The notes beneath the pieces were generated by a model that saw only the letters and a list, made by a program, of their open reading frames with translations, had not been told where the DNA came from and ran no database searches. From IMG/VR virus record IMGVR_UViG_3300049324_000002, positions 82,491-146,490 of that record: 64,000 nt of DNA. The stretch is one strand, 5' to 3'. Of the stretch, positions 37,285 to 46,496 are shown piece by piece; position 1 is the stretch's first letter, and every line of letters begins with the position of its first letter. The position numbers and the translations under genes were made by a program. Source of the DNA: a virus.

Positions 37285-37656
37285 CTACCGACGTTCCATG
37301 GCAGGCGACGCATGCGCAGCCCGCAACTCAACTATCCGTAGAGTCAGAAACTCAGAAGGACGAAGCAGCGAAACCAACAAAGACGACATAATCGCATAAC
37401 CAATTAATTGAACTATAGAAGGATCAATCCACCAGTGCAAAACGTCACTCGCAACAGTCAAACTCAGAAGAATCTGCATAAACCGTTGAAACCGTACCTG
37501 ACCTCTCAAAGTCTTCCAATTAGGACAATGTAGAATTGCAAACTTCAATGCATCAGTACGAATAACAAGATAAACAGCAAACCCCAACAACGCAATCCCA
37601 CTCAAAAGAGGATAACGTATCAAAAGAAACGGATCACCCACTCTGCTCGGATCCAC
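37285..37656 (-). CDS. Multi-TM membrane protein, 123 aa
   Basis: GTG at 37656 follows AAGGAG by 7 nt. Three or four TM helices (YPLLSGIALLGFAVYLVIR; FMQILLSLTVASDVLHWWI; QLIGYAIMSSLLVSLL). A short coding frame with a better SD (37634-37693) overlaps its start, so translation may be coupled. Function unknown. Confidence 0.75.
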   Translation of the reverse strand: MDPSRVGDPFLLIRYPLLSGIALLGFAVYLVIRTDALKFAILHCPNWKTLRGQVRFQRFMQILLSLTVASDVLHWWIDPSIVQLIGYAIMSSLLVSLLRPSEFLTLRIVELRAAHASPAMERR

Positions 37657-37693
37657 CGTCCATCTCCTTAATCTCTCTAAACCGAATACCCAT
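37634..37693 (-). CDS. Possible coupling peptide, 19 aa
   Basis: ATG at 37693 follows CGGTAGGAG by 5 nt and the frame (MGIRFREIKEMDGGSEQSG) ends inside the start region of the 37285 gene. Its codons contain the SD (AAGGAG) of that gene. Either a small regulatory peptide or a coupling leader. Confidence 0.45.
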   Translation of the reverse strand: MGIRFREIKEMDGGSEQSG

Positions 37694-37708
37694 AACAACT
37701 CCTACCGT

Positions 37709-37972
37709 CTACAGGAAAGGTATGCGAGAACGTCGACGCGACCGCGTGCGACGACGGGTACGAGTGCGGCGCACCCGGCCACCACCACCCAGGACAGAAA
37801 AAAGCCACCCAAGAACAAAAATCAAGACATACGGACCCCACGTGGGCATCGTGACAGCTAGCCACGACAGATCGATCGCGCCACCCAGCTTCATGACCAC
37901 CAGCACGCACGTAAGAAGATTCAACCAGGAGAACAACCCACAACCTGGCAAATTAGCTGCAGACCTAGCCAT
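37709..37972 (-). CDS. Two-TM protein with Arg-rich tail, 87 aa
   Basis: ATG at 37972 follows AAGGGG by 7 nt. TM helices at about residues 14-32 and 37-60 are followed by a very basic tail (RVRRTRTRRRTRSRRRSR). The tail should face the cytoplasm and could contact nucleic acid at the membrane. Confidence 0.75.
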   Translation of the reverse strand: MARSAANLPGCGLFSWLNLLTCVLVVMKLGGAIDLSWLAVTMPTWGPYVLIFVLGWLFSVLGGGGRVRRTRTRRRTRSRRRSRIPFL

Positions 37973-38009
37973 GACCCTGCCCCTTTAACGGTGTCCTACA
38001 GATGTAGTA

Positions 38010-38038
38010 AAACTAGCATACATCGTAGAACCATGCAA
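38010..38038 (-). promoter_or_regulatory. Promoter of gene 37709-37972
   Basis: TTGCAT, 17 nt, TAGTTT, leader about 30 nt with SD. Confidence 0.75.
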
Positions 38039-38047
38039 ATCAGTTAC

Positions 38048-38731
38048 TTACAGCCGCGCATCGTCACTCAAACGCTGTACTCGCTCAAGAACAACTTTCA
38101 CTGTATTACCATGATCTACAATTATTTGTTGCAGCGGACCCAAATCAATATCATCACCATCAACAACCAAACGCAACGGTACAAAGTCAGAAACAGAATC
38201 CGCATTCGCACGAGTAACCAACGTATCAGTAGCAAAAACCTTCATCCTGTTTATAGCTTCATCACCAATAGCAACCCATGAAACAACTGGACTAGGAACA
38301 AACGTCTCATCCCTAGTCATCACCCAAACAATAACATCCGTATATCGCTGAACAAAGACATACTGTCCACGCATGCGAATCAAATGACCAACCAAAGTAG
38401 AAGTACGCTTAGCACCCGCATCAGGACCATCAAAATGAATACGTGCAACCTCAGAACCCTGTAACGGGAAAGCAAAAACCGAACCCTCTTCAGCCACACC
38501 AGCATCAGTCAAAGCCTCAGCATTGCCACCTAACGAAAGCTTAGGGAGATGGCCGCCAGAAAATACAAGACCTAAATCTACACAAATCTCATTGGCTTGC
38601 TTGGCAGTCCTAGCAAAGATAACCAAATAACCCTGACGCACCCAACTAGGTGCCTTCAGTGTATGAAGAACATCTATAGGAAGATTGACGTCATAAGAAT
38701 CATACGAATAAGCTCGTAACTGACGGACCAT
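38048..38731 (-). CDS. Hypothetical beta-rich protein, 227 aa
   Basis: ATG at 38731 follows AAGGAG by 6 nt. Strand-rich throughout with no TM helix: VRQGYLVIFARTAKQANEIC, RMRGQYVFVQRYTDVIVWVM, then a charged end. No recognised family. Paired with the 38743 gene behind one promoter. Confidence 0.8.
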   Translation of the reverse strand: MVRQLRAYSYDSYDVNLPIDVLHTLKAPSWVRQGYLVIFARTAKQANEICVDLGLVFSGGHLPKLSLGGNAEALTDAGVAEEGSVFAFPLQGSEVARIHFDGPDAGAKRTSTLVGHLIRMRGQYVFVQRYTDVIVWVMTRDETFVPSPVVSWVAIGDEAINRMKVFATDTLVTRANADSVSDFVPLRLVVDGDDIDLGPLQQIIVDHGNTVKVVLERVQRLSDDARL

Positions 38732-38742
38732 GACAAGCTCCT

Positions 38743-39066
38743 TTATCGGATTTGGAGAAGAGTAGTACCGATTCTTGCTAACTGGGTTACACGATCAATA
38801 CGAACTCGTTTAAGATAATCAGTAGACTGAATGTCAGAGTCAATATAATCTAAAATCTCAAAAACGCTGTTCACAGAAACAAAAACACCAACATGATTAA
38901 ACGAATGAGTAACTAAAATCTGTGCTCCACTAAAAGGTGTATCTAATACAGTAGAATCAGCATACATAGTGCTATCAGCATTAAGCGCCCCATCATACAC
39001 ATAACCACGCTTAATCACACCAGACCCAACATCACGAACAGTTCCTAGCACAACAGGATTAACCAC
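38743..39066 (-). CDS. Hypothetical protein, 107 aa
   Basis: GTG at 39066 follows AAAGGAG by 7 nt. Beta-rich with Asp/Ser repeats (ADSTMYADSTVLD) and an end of alternating charges (DYLKRVRIDRVTQLARIG). The SD leader TTTACCGG/AAAGGAGC is like that of the 38048 gene. Unknown function. Confidence 0.75.
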   Translation of the reverse strand: MVNPVVLGTVRDVGSGVIKRGYVYDGALNADSTMYADSTVLDTPFSGAQILVTHSFNHVGVFVSVNSVFEILDYIDSDIQSTDYLKRVRIDRVTQLARIGTTLLQIR

Positions 39067-39103
39067 GACGACGCTCCTTTACCGGAAATCATGCATTCCT
39101 GTA

Positions 39104-39133
39104 AGACTAGCAGACCTCGTACACAGCATGCAA
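39104..39133 (-). promoter_or_regulatory. Promoter of the 39066 operon
   Basis: TTGCAT, 18 nt, TAGTCT. Confidence 0.75.
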
Positions 39134-39157
39134 GTCGGGCACGTCGTAGTCATACCG

Positions 39158-39925
39158 TCAAACCGAGGTGACTCCCAGAGCCTCCCGCAGCGGAGCACCC
39201 ACCGCCCACAAAGCACGCTGCGTCACGATCGCCCGTGCCACGTCCGGGGCCGAACGATGCTGCCACTCCCCCTCCAACCACGAAGCAACATCACGATTAC
39301 CAAAACAAAACCGTGGAGACTCATCCAAATCAATAAAAGTATTCCCAGACTCACTATCAATGTACCATTTAATAATTCCCTGCTCTAGTTTAGAACCAAC
39401 CAAACCAGTCAAATTGCTAGAAGTATCCACAGGACGATAACTGACCTGGCCACGCACCCCAGAAGGAACAACAACTCGAGGACAATGCAAACCTAGAATC
39501 GAGAAATCAAAACGAGCCGCGCCAGCACCACAGATATGAACAGTCTCATCAGGATCGCACACATTAGCAATATTATCCAAAAGCAACCGCTCAAGCTCAA
39601 AACCATCACGTAAAACTAAATCAGGATTACACGCAATATGATCCTGAAACAACAAAGACTTCTCAGCCATACTACGAGCAAACTTCTCGGTCTCACCAGA
39701 CCGCTGCTCGTTATTCTTCCAATAAGCTTTCTCATTACCACGCTTAAAAGGAATAATCTGTGGGCTATGCCCCAACTTATTATTATAGATAGACAAATAA
39801 CGATGCTGCATAGGAGATCTCATAGAACCACTAGGATCAGTGATAGCCCAAGCGCCCTCCAACAAAGTAATGTCAGAGACTCTCAACCCAGTAGCTTCGA
39901 AGTCAATAGCAAGGAAGGCAGTCAT
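39158..39925 (-). CDS. DEDDh 3'-5' exonuclease, 255 aa
   Basis: Motif I FLAIDFEATGL (Asp and Glu near residues 7-9), motif II GAARFDFSIL, and motif III HRSAPDVARAI (H-x4-D) are in the right order for a DnaQ/oligoribonuclease-type nuclease. ATG at 39925 overlaps the TGA of the clamp gene (ATGA). Co-translation with the sliding clamp suggests a proofreading or recombination partner in phage DNA synthesis. Confidence 0.88.
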   Translation of the reverse strand: MTAFLAIDFEATGLRVSDITLLEGAWAITDPSGSMRSPMQHRYLSIYNNKLGHSPQIIPFKRGNEKAYWKNNEQRSGETEKFARSMAEKSLLFQDHIACNPDLVLRDGFELERLLLDNIANVCDPDETVHICGAGAARFDFSILGLHCPRVVVPSGVRGQVSYRPVDTSSNLTGLVGSKLEQGIIKWYIDSESGNTFIDLDESPRFCFGNRDVASWLEGEWQHRSAPDVARAIVTQRALWAVGAPLREALGVTSV

Positions 39926-41256
39926 GAGATCCAATCACTCCGAACTTGTGATAAAGCCGACTGAACAGTCTTAGAACCATCCTGAACCACAACCCAAGCA
40001 GGACGTGACCTAGAACGTGGCTGCCCCAACAACAACGTCACCGACCCCGCATCAGTAGCATCATCAGACAAAGGAGACGCAGCAACAGCCGCCTTCACCG
40101 CCTTAGACAACGTATCCAAATTAAGTACGACAGTACGTGCAGAAGCAACAGTCTCCGAACCATCTACAACAAACTTACCATCGATCGTTTCCTCAGACAA
40201 ATCACCATACCGATTACGAGTAGCAATCTGAATCTTGCCGTCCTGAGGGAACCCAACACGCAAAGCAACAGCCGACGTCTCTTCATCAGAAGTAGGAGTA
40301 GCCCTACGCAAAGCATCAATCAACACATCAGCATTAACAGTCAAAGCATCACGATTCTCCGTCAACGGAGCAACCAAAGCAGACCGAGCAGTAGAAGGAA
40401 ACTCCCGCATCAACTTAGCAACAACAACACGATCCGGTGCATTCAACGCACCAATCTCAGCAATGACATGAAAATCAGTATTCGCAATCCTCAACTCAGG
40501 CGAGTCATTACGATCCAACATCTTAGTCAACAAATCAACACCAGTGGAAGGGAGATCGAAAGCCAACTCAACAGGCAGAGCACCCCTCACCCGGGCAAAG
40601 CACGAATCATCCGTCGAAACAACATCCCCACCAGACATACTAACCTGAGTAATAAAATCTTTATTAGAATCCCTAGACACAGCAAAACGCGTGCCATCAA
40701 AAGCGCGACGCAAAGCGTGTCGATCAACATCACACCACGTGATATCACCAAGATCAGGAGAAGCAGGATAATCCTGCGCTGCAGCCACCCGCAACGACCA
40801 CGAAGCAGTCCCCGACGACAAATGCATCATCGTGCCCTCACAACGGATCGTGATAGACGCGCCAGCCGCCTTAGACACCACAGACGCAAACCGAGACGCA
40901 CCAATCAGCACCCGGCCAGGATGCTCAACCTGCAACGCAGACGTCGAAGACAACACCCACGACGTAGAATCAGAACCAATCAAAACAAGCTTATCATCAG
41001 AAACTTCAATAACAACATTCTTAAGGGGAGGGTAGAAATCTCGAGTAGGAACGACCAACATCACCTGAGCAAGCATGCTCGAGAAAACCATACGAGACAT
41101 GGTAAAAGCAGGAGGAGCATCCGGCTCCTCCGCAACCATATCAAGCTCATCCAAACCTGCAGTATCTCCACTCAAAGCACTAACAGCCTCAGTCAAATCA
41201 TCAGCACCCAAAGCAATACCAAGATCTGCCAACATCTCCACGCCAGCGTCAGACAT
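39922..41256 (-). CDS. DNA polymerase III beta sliding clamp-like protein, 444 aa
   Basis: Three repeats of the clamp fold can be followed after an acidic N-terminal extension of about 50 residues. They include the strand motifs LVVPTRDFYPPLKNVVIEV, WSLRVAAAQDYPASPDLGD, and LRRAFDGTRFAVSRDSNKDF. Bacterial DnaN is about 370-380 aa, so the N-terminal extension and a longer third domain are extra. ATG at 41256 follows AAGGGG. A phage-encoded clamp implies it recruits its own or host polymerases. Divergent, but the fold call is supported by these phrases. Confidence 0.85.
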   Translation of the reverse strand: MSDAGVEMLADLGIALGADDLTEAVSALSGDTAGLDELDMVAEEPDAPPAFTMSRMVFSSMLAQVMLVVPTRDFYPPLKNVVIEVSDDKLVLIGSDSTSWVLSSTSALQVEHPGRVLIGASRFASVVSKAAGASITIRCEGTMMHLSSGTASWSLRVAAAQDYPASPDLGDITWCDVDRHALRRAFDGTRFAVSRDSNKDFITQVSMSGGDVVSTDDSCFARVRGALPVELAFDLPSTGVDLLTKMLDRNDSPELRIANTDFHVIAEIGALNAPDRVVVAKLMREFPSTARSALVAPLTENRDALTVNADVLIDALRRATPTSDEETSAVALRVGFPQDGKIQIATRNRYGDLSEETIDGKFVVDGSETVASARTVVLNLDTLSKAVKAAVAASPLSDDATDAGSVTLLLGQPRSRSRPAWVVVQDGSKTVQSALSQVRSDWIS

Positions 41257-41530
41257 TATTCACCACCCCTTGCCTACAGCAATATTCAACGGCAGCTTGC
41301 AAAAAAGCATCCGTAGGACAACAGCAATCAGAACAAACAAAAATAGGAAGCCCAAGAGTTCCTATAAAAGAAAACCCTGCCTTACGTGCATTCGTACACT
41401 TACACACAGGTGAAGCTGGGCAAGGAGACTGATCTGAAAAACCAACGCCACAATTCTTACACTCAGAAACACCAATAACTTCTGTAGAGGCCATTTCATG
41501 GCCCCATGTGATATTATCAAAAACTCTCAC
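41249..41530 (-). CDS. Cys-rich zinc protein, 93 aa
   Basis: GTG at 41530 overlaps the upstream TGA (GTGA); ATG at 41494 is an alternative. It contains SECKNCGVGF, CPASPVCKCTNARK, VCSDCCCPT and YCCRQG, about twelve Cys, enough for three metal sites. Function unknown. Confidence 0.75.
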   Translation of the reverse strand: MRVFDNITWGHEMASTEVIGVSECKNCGVGFSDQSPCPASPVCKCTNARKAGFSFIGTLGLPIFVCSDCCCPTDAFLQAAVEYCCRQGVVNNV

Positions 41531-41793
41531 GATGTAGAACCGGTCTTATCCAACTGATTACGAACACGATCAATCTCAGTAGCAATCTCTTCATCCAAAG
41601 TACCAAGCAATTCACGAGCAGCCTCGAGCGTAGTCACCCGAAACTCTTTCTGCAATTTATCAAGTAAACGAACCTGCTCCTCTTCAGCGGCAGCGACACG
41701 AGCCTCAGCACGCGCCTGCTCGTCACGAAGCTGATCCACTTCACCACGCAACGCAGTGACCTCAGCAGCCAAATCACGGGTAGGGGCAGTCAC
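41527..41793 (-). CDS. Coiled-coil protein, 88 aa
   Basis: GTG at 41793 follows GGAG. Regular heptads from residue 8 on (LAAEVTALRGEVDQLRDEQA onward), then an amphipathic end. Probably a dimeric or trimeric coiled coil that assists the clamp or nuclease. Confidence 0.8.
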   Translation of the reverse strand: MTAPTRDLAAEVTALRGEVDQLRDEQARAEARVAAAEEEQVRLLDKLQKEFRVTTLEAARELLGTLDEEIATEIDRVRNQLDKTGSTS

Positions 41794-41834
41794 GTCACAT
41801 CTCCAAATCAGTGTGGGGAAAGTCTAAAAGAGTC

Positions 41835-42707
41835 CTACCCGCGCGACCGCGCCCGGACCGGAGTGAACACCCTATTAGAACTGGTGAACTTCTTACAAGC
41901 CTGTCGAACTGGGCACATAGAACAACCAGCAGAATCAGGCTTAGCGTCATCCTCTTCGCGCCAACGACGATGCGCAACACGCACTATCCGCGCCAACATA
42001 TCCATACGATCCTGATCTGAAATCACCACATCAGCAAAAGGATTCTCACGAACAGCAGGCTGCAGGAAAGAGAACCGTCTAGGTGAAACGCCAAACTGCG
42101 CGCGAATCGCCAAATCATAAAACGTGCCCTGACCAAGAGTCTTATTCAAATAAGTAGGATCCTTAGTAGCCTTCAAATCGAAAGCAGTCCAAACCTGAGG
42201 TACCTCAGACTCACGAACAAGAATATCAATACCGCCAGTAAGATTAATAACAACGAGAGTCTTATTGTCAAGCCATGGGATCCTAATAGGAACCTTGAAT
42301 CTATGCTCAGGCTCATACTCAAAAGGCACAACCCATTTCAACAACATGGGCTCGAGGCCAGTAAGGACAGTACGACAATGCGAAGCCAACGTCGCGCGAT
42401 CACCAGCATTACGCCAACGAACTACACCATCACCAGTATCTTTAGCTTCGTCTAAACACCTAACAATGAAATCCTCAACCATCCCCGGCATCTGACCCGG
42501 GAGGGGAGACTCACTAGACAACCAAGCACGCATAATACGGTCACAAACCGTACCATGAAAGTAATTACGAATATCAGTAGCTTCAGACTTCTTACCAGCA
42601 CGCATCAAATTAGACTTGTGCATGCACAATTCCATAGTCTGAAGTGCAGACCAACTAATATTGATGCGGGTCGGCTCAGCGACACACACCGACCCCGCAC
42701 CAGTCAT
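41835..42707 (-). CDS. Cas4-like PD-(D/E)XK exonuclease with Fe-S cluster, 290 aa
   Basis: Cys28 and the C-terminal CSMCPVRQAC (262, 265, 271) form the four-Cys cluster ligand set of Cas4/AddB-type nucleases. GGIDILV, then WTAFDLKATKD (about residue 175), gives the D...D-x-K core; a Gln/Tyr follows (LGQGTFYDLAIRAQ). ATG at 42707 follows GGAGGG. Such phage nucleases process DNA ends during recombination. They are Cas4 relatives without CRISPR. Confidence 0.9.
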   Translation of the reverse strand: MTGAGSVCVAEPTRINISWSALQTMELCMHKSNLMRAGKKSEATDIRNYFHGTVCDRIMRAWLSSESPLPGQMPGMVEDFIVRCLDEAKDTGDGVVRWRNAGDRATLASHCRTVLTGLEPMLLKWVVPFEYEPEHRFKVPIRIPWLDNKTLVVINLTGGIDILVRESEVPQVWTAFDLKATKDPTYLNKTLGQGTFYDLAIRAQFGVSPRRFSFLQPAVRENPFADVVISDQDRMDMLARIVRVAHRRWREEDDAKPDSAGCSMCPVRQACKKFTSSNRVFTPVRARSRG

Positions 42708-42743
42708 ATTGAACCCTCCGCTCAGCTACTCCTACCGCTCAAA

Positions 42744-42968
42744 TCAGCCAGTCAAACCACGGAAGTAGTAAGCCAAACCTCGCATCTGCTCACGGTTAAT
42801 AACAACAGGTGGAGAATTCTTACGACAAGTTGATATAACACAATCTCCACCACGCTCCGCAACAAAAATCATCTGACAGCGCTCATCGGAATTACTCCAA
42901 TGCGCCTCAACAACAGCTCGTAAACCATCATCAGACACAGTAAACGGAACATTCCATGGCTCACTCAT
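42744..42968 (-). CDS. Hypothetical protein, 74 aa
   Basis: ATG at 42968. A beta-rich front (FTVSDDGLRAVVEAHW), MIFVAERGGDCVISTC, then a helix ending GLAYYFRGLTG. Between methyltransferase and nuclease genes in the same operon. Unknown function. Confidence 0.75.
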   Translation of the reverse strand: MSEPWNVPFTVSDDGLRAVVEAHWSNSDERCQMIFVAERGGDCVISTCRKNSPPVVINREQMRGLAYYFRGLTG

Positions 42969-42986
42969 AACTTCGACGCCCCTCGG

Positions 42987-44111
42987 CTAGACACTAGCAA
43001 GCTGGTCAACACGTCGACATTGCGCACGGCGCAACCTCGACTGAACCAACTGAATCGAGGAAGCGTCTCTCTCCACAGCAATGATTCGCCGTCGCTCAAG
43101 AACAGCAGCCTCAATAGTGCTGCCACTACCAGCAAACGGTTCTAGAATCAAACCACCACGGAAAGAAATAAGCCTAATAAACCAGCGCATAAGGCTAAGC
43201 GGTTTAACAGTATTGTGCGCAATCTCATCAGCATAATGATTCGGGTTCAGCGGTACCCAATCATTATGGGGGCATATAGGATGTGGCACAGACGAAAACG
43301 TCTGGCTCTTGCGCATATAGGACTGAGTAATAACCCCACAGACTCGACACTTCCAATGCCGTAACTCTCCAATCGTGGAAAGTTTGCCCGTCCCCTCACC
43401 GGGCGCCACCTCCACCCGAGGACGCTCAGCACTCGACGGCTTGTCAGACCAGTAAAAAGCAGGAAACAAATGCCCATTCGGACCAAGCTGCGAAACTACA
43501 CACCACGATACACACAAACCACCGATCTCGCACTGAGGATCATGCGACACCACAACATTACTCGGCCCAGCATTAGAAGGCGTGTCAGTAGACGTCACGT
43601 CTAGAGTAGCAGTTCCCCACTCGGCAATGGTATTAGTCAAACCACCGGACATAGGGGCACGAGCCAACACAAAAGGCTCACGACGCGACTTCACATAAGT
43701 CGCACGACCAGCCATCTCCTGAATTCTTTCAGGAGTATTATTCTTCGTAAGACGTGCTTCGAGATTCACAGCACGATGAAAAGAAGAAGAATAAAGCCAG
43801 TCAATAACGTCTACAATTTCCCAACCTGCATCCTCGACACCTTGCGTCAAACGATGAGCCGTCCTCGCTGACCCGGCCGCAACCATCCAGGCCCCCGGCT
43901 TCGCCACACGCAACGCCTCCACAGCCCAGGACTCACACCACGCCGCAAACGCACGGGCGCCGTAAGAATCCCAACCCTTCGTGCCGCCACCCATATCCAA
44001 AGCATAAGGAGGATCAGTGCAAATAGCATCAACACAATTATCAGGTATTAGTAGCAAGGCGTCTGCGACATCCCCATGAAGTAGAGAAACAGGATTATCG
44101 AGACTTATCAT
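42987..44111 (-). CDS. Site-specific DNA methyltransferase (N6A/N4C), 374 aa
   Basis: DPPY (residues 33-36) near the N-terminus and LEPFAGSGSTIEAAV near the C-terminus give the beta-class order (catalytic motif before the S-adenosylmethionine motif). A CRVCGVITQS zinc knuckle and a second Cys pair lie in the inserted target-recognition region. ATG at 44111 overlaps the preceding gene. No matching restriction gene is adjacent, so it is an orphan, perhaps protecting phage DNA from host restriction. Confidence 0.92.
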   Translation of the reverse strand: MISLDNPVSLLHGDVADALLLIPDNCVDAICTDPPYALDMGGGTKGWDSYGARAFAAWCESWAVEALRVAKPGAWMVAAGSARTAHRLTQGVEDAGWEIVDVIDWLYSSSFHRAVNLEARLTKNNTPERIQEMAGRATYVKSRREPFVLARAPMSGGLTNTIAEWGTATLDVTSTDTPSNAGPSNVVVSHDPQCEIGGLCVSWCVVSQLGPNGHLFPAFYWSDKPSSAERPRVEVAPGEGTGKLSTIGELRHWKCRVCGVITQSYMRKSQTFSSVPHPICPHNDWVPLNPNHYADEIAHNTVKPLSLMRWFIRLISFRGGLILEPFAGSGSTIEAAVLERRRIIAVERDASSIQLVQSRLRRAQCRRVDQLASV

Positions 44112-44271
44112 TTCTCTTGCTCGTTCCAGTAAAAGAAGCGATTACAGAAATTATAAAAGCAACAACTATACCAGTGACGAACCAACGCCACTCCCCCAAC
44201 CAAACCCAAAGCAAAAAACCTGAACAAAACGTAGCAGCAATAAAGAACAGCAAAATCTTCTCAAGATTCAA
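44095..44271 (-). CDS. Two-TM membrane protein, 58 aa
   Basis: No ATG is available; a TTG at 44271, overlapping the upstream gene by 11 nt, is the best start. TM helices LLFFIAATFCSGFLLWVW and FVTGIVVAFIISVIASF are followed by a basic tail. Overlaps the methyltransferase start by 17 nt. Function unknown. Confidence 0.6.
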   Translation of the reverse strand: MNLEKILLFFIAATFCSGFLLWVWLGEWRWFVTGIVVAFIISVIASFTGTSKRNDKSR

Positions 44272-44482
44272 CCTTGACCACCTTATACCCAGCGGCCAAA
44301 AGACTGGAAACAATATCCTCTGCACGTTCGCTATACATATACTTTGTCGCAATATCCAGACTAATCCAACGATTGCTATCTGAGAGAATACGTCCACAGT
44401 TATTCCCCCCTAACTCTGCTAATTTCCAAGCAAGAAACTCAGACAAATCTGATAGCACATCTTCATCACTCACTAATGTCAC
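44261..44482 (-). CDS. Hypothetical protein, 73 aa
   Basis: GTG at 44482 overlaps the TGA of the SbcD gene (GTGA). An acidic helix (VLSDLSEFLAWKLAELGG), then CGRILSDSNRW, a helix and a final strand KVVKVES. Unknown function. Confidence 0.75.
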   Translation of the reverse strand: MTLVSDEDVLSDLSEFLAWKLAELGGNNCGRILSDSNRWISLDIATKYMYSERAEDIVSSLLAAGYKVVKVES

Positions 44483-45468
44483 TTCAGCGCCCCCGCAATA
44501 GCAGCAGTCAAAACTTCCTCAGCAAGAGACATCTCAGTAACAGACAAATTCATAGCGCGGACCTCTTCCAACACAGACTCCACAGAAGTCACAGACACCT
44601 GAGTCTGACCAACCGCACTAAGAAACACATTCAACCTATCACGATAATCAGTCTTAGCAACATGCTCAGCAAGACGGAAAACCTCACTAGCAGGTGGAGC
44701 CGACTTCAACACAACACGCTCAAACGCTTCACTACCCGAACGATTCGAATCCCAAATCGTTACGGCCGGAATACGACTAATATCCTCTTCATGCAAAGAA
44801 CCACGCGATAACGCACCCTGATTACAAAACACAACGCCATCAGTATCAAACACACCATGACAAGGATGAACATGACCGTAATAACAATAACCAAGATTAC
44901 CCATCCACCCGGCCACGATAGGAGCCGGAACATTCTCCCACGGCAACTCCTGACCAACCGGATACAACGGAGCATGCGTAACAATCAGTGACTCAGAAAT
45001 TCTCTGAGGCTCCAGCACCCAATCAGTAAAAGCCTTACCCGCATTCTGCCAATCCTGCTGCCACGAAACACCATACAAAGGCAAATCGCAATCAGCGCCA
45101 TACTCATCAGGAGCCCAACCAGACAACAACCTAGCACCACTATGTAACAAAACACCAAAAGGCTGAGTCTCATGAATCGACTCCACACGATCCTGCTGAA
45201 TATCGTGATTACCAATCACAAAATATACAGGCGCACGAAAAGACTGCACAACACCAATCATGCGCTGCACAGTACGATGACTAGTACGCATAGGAATCTT
45301 ACTATGGAAAATATCACCAGCAAACACAACCGCGTCAACATAACGTTTACCGGCAATATCAACTACTTCATCAAGCATCCTAAACAATTGATCATTATAA
45401 TCATCAGTGCAGTTACTCGGTGGCTTATCAGATAAATGGAGGTCACCTATGCACAGGATCGTAGTCAT
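44479..45468 (-). CDS. SbcD/Mre11-like metallophosphoesterase, 329 aa
   Basis: The five phosphoesterase motifs are clear: GDLHLSD (8-14), VFAGDIFHS, VIGNHDIQ, LIVTHAPL and GHVHPCHG. That is the two-metal Mre11 nuclease core; the C-terminal capping/ATPase-binding part is short and helical. ATG at 45468 follows CGGTAGGA by 7 nt. With the 46497 ATPase it should form an SbcCD-type complex that opens hairpins and protein-blocked ends. Confidence 0.92.
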   Translation of the reverse strand: MTTILCIGDLHLSDKPPSNCTDDYNDQLFRMLDEVVDIAGKRYVDAVVFAGDIFHSKIPMRTSHRTVQRMIGVVQSFRAPVYFVIGNHDIQQDRVESIHETQPFGVLLHSGARLLSGWAPDEYGADCDLPLYGVSWQQDWQNAGKAFTDWVLEPQRISESLIVTHAPLYPVGQELPWENVPAPIVAGWMGNLGYCYYGHVHPCHGVFDTDGVVFCNQGALSRGSLHEEDISRIPAVTIWDSNRSGSEAFERVVLKSAPPASEVFRLAEHVAKTDYRDRLNVFLSAVGQTQVSVTSVESVLEEVRAMNLSVTEMSLAEEVLTAAIAGALK

Positions 45469-45512
45469 ACACATATCCTACCGAGACGGCACGACAGCCC
45501 CTACCCGGCCCG

Positions 45513-46007
45513 CTACCCAAGCAGCTCCTCCGCAACAGCCAACACACCATCAAGACCAACATAACGAACATACACACGGTACACAGCGTTACCGTTACTA
45601 TCGCGTTCTCGCACACTCCGAGCATCATAACAACCTCGAGGCTGAAAAGCTTTCAACCTACCCTGCTTTATTAAAGAAGCTCTATTTGATAATCTAGCTC
45701 GTTCTTTAACATTAGAATGAGGATTACTGTAAAGACCAATTTCATCAATACATACCCAATCGCCATGATGCTCTTTAACAACCGCAGCAACCTCGTGCAT
45801 ACCGCCAGTAGTCACTACAGTATCAGTTCTACGTTTAAGAATTAGAACATTGGACGCAGGGACATGCGATACATCATTCTGGCCGTCTGCTAGAACTTCT
45901 AGCATATCATCAGACGTATAATTCTCAAATCTCCCCAACTTAGCAAGACCAGACTCAAAAAAGATAACTAGGTCTCCCCACCTAAATCCTCTGTCGATGT
46001 TCGTCAT
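45513..46007 (-). CDS. Hypothetical protein, MTN start, 164 aa
   Basis: ATGACGAACAT start 6 nt after TAGGAT, an outlier far from the main MTN series. A KOW-like front (RWGDLVIFFESGLAKLGRFE), then beta segments with HEVAAVVKEHHGDWVCIDEI, and a basic region NVKERARLSNRASLIKQGR. Unknown function. Confidence 0.8.
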   Translation of the reverse strand: MTNIDRGFRWGDLVIFFESGLAKLGRFENYTSDDMLEVLADGQNDVSHVPASNVLILKRRTDTVVTTGGMHEVAAVVKEHHGDWVCIDEIGLYSNPHSNVKERARLSNRASLIKQGRLKAFQPRGCYDARSVRERDSNGNAVYRVYVRYVGLDGVLAVAEELLG

Positions 46008-46013
46008 ACCAAC

Positions 46014-46042
46014 ATCCTAGCATGATGGTAATCAGGATGCAA
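46014..46042 (-). promoter_or_regulatory. MTN promoter for 45513-46007
   Basis: TTGCAT, 17 nt, TAGGAT, 6 nt to ATG; lies within the end of the 46032 gene. Confidence 0.7.
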
Positions 46043-46460
46043 CTCTCGCCTTAGCCTGGCGCCTCGGCGAGGGAACACCACCCGGGCCGTCGACAAACAC
46101 AATCGGGGAACTCGTCTGCTGAGGCAACTGAAGAATCCAACGAGCAATATTAGTAGCAGCAATAACATCATCGTCAGAAGCTCGTTCAATAGCATCCCAG
46201 TCCGCACCGCGCGCAATACTCATCAACTCAAGACACAAAGAAGTCCTACGAGTACTGCCAGAAAAAACAGGTACAGATTTATAACCAGGATGCTCAGATA
46301 AAACCTCGAAAGCTAAACGAGCAATAACAAAAATATCACCCAACCTATCACCAGGAGCAGACAAACGAATTTTACGGAGAAGTAGAGAACTACTGCATTC
46401 CGACCAACACCCGGTCACAACTCCATCATCAGACAGAGTCAAGCCAGAGTAAACCTCCAT
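46032..46460 (-). CDS. RuvC-like/RNase H fold candidate, 142 aa
   Basis: ATG at 46460 has CGAGG upstream. VYSGLTLSDDGVVTGCWSEC at the start could be the first strand of an RNase H-type fold, and the end ILQLPQQTSSPIVFVDGPGG could hold a late Asp. The rest is helical. I cannot confirm catalytic residues, so this is only a suggestion. A basic tail (PRRQAKARVAS) may bind DNA. Confidence 0.7.
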   Translation of the reverse strand: MEVYSGLTLSDDGVVTGCWSECSSSLLLRKIRLSAPGDRLGDIFVIARLAFEVLSEHPGYKSVPVFSGSTRRTSLCLELMSIARGADWDAIERASDDDVIAATNIARWILQLPQQTSSPIVFVDGPGGVPSPRRQAKARVAS

Positions 46461-46496
46461 GAGATATTACCTCGTAATTTCCGAAAACAAACGTGG

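Noticed and set aside
37677-37943. Alternative 88-codon frame overlapping the 37709 gene
   Set aside because: It lacks a start with SD, while the 37709 frame has AAGGGG 7 nt upstream and a clear promoter.
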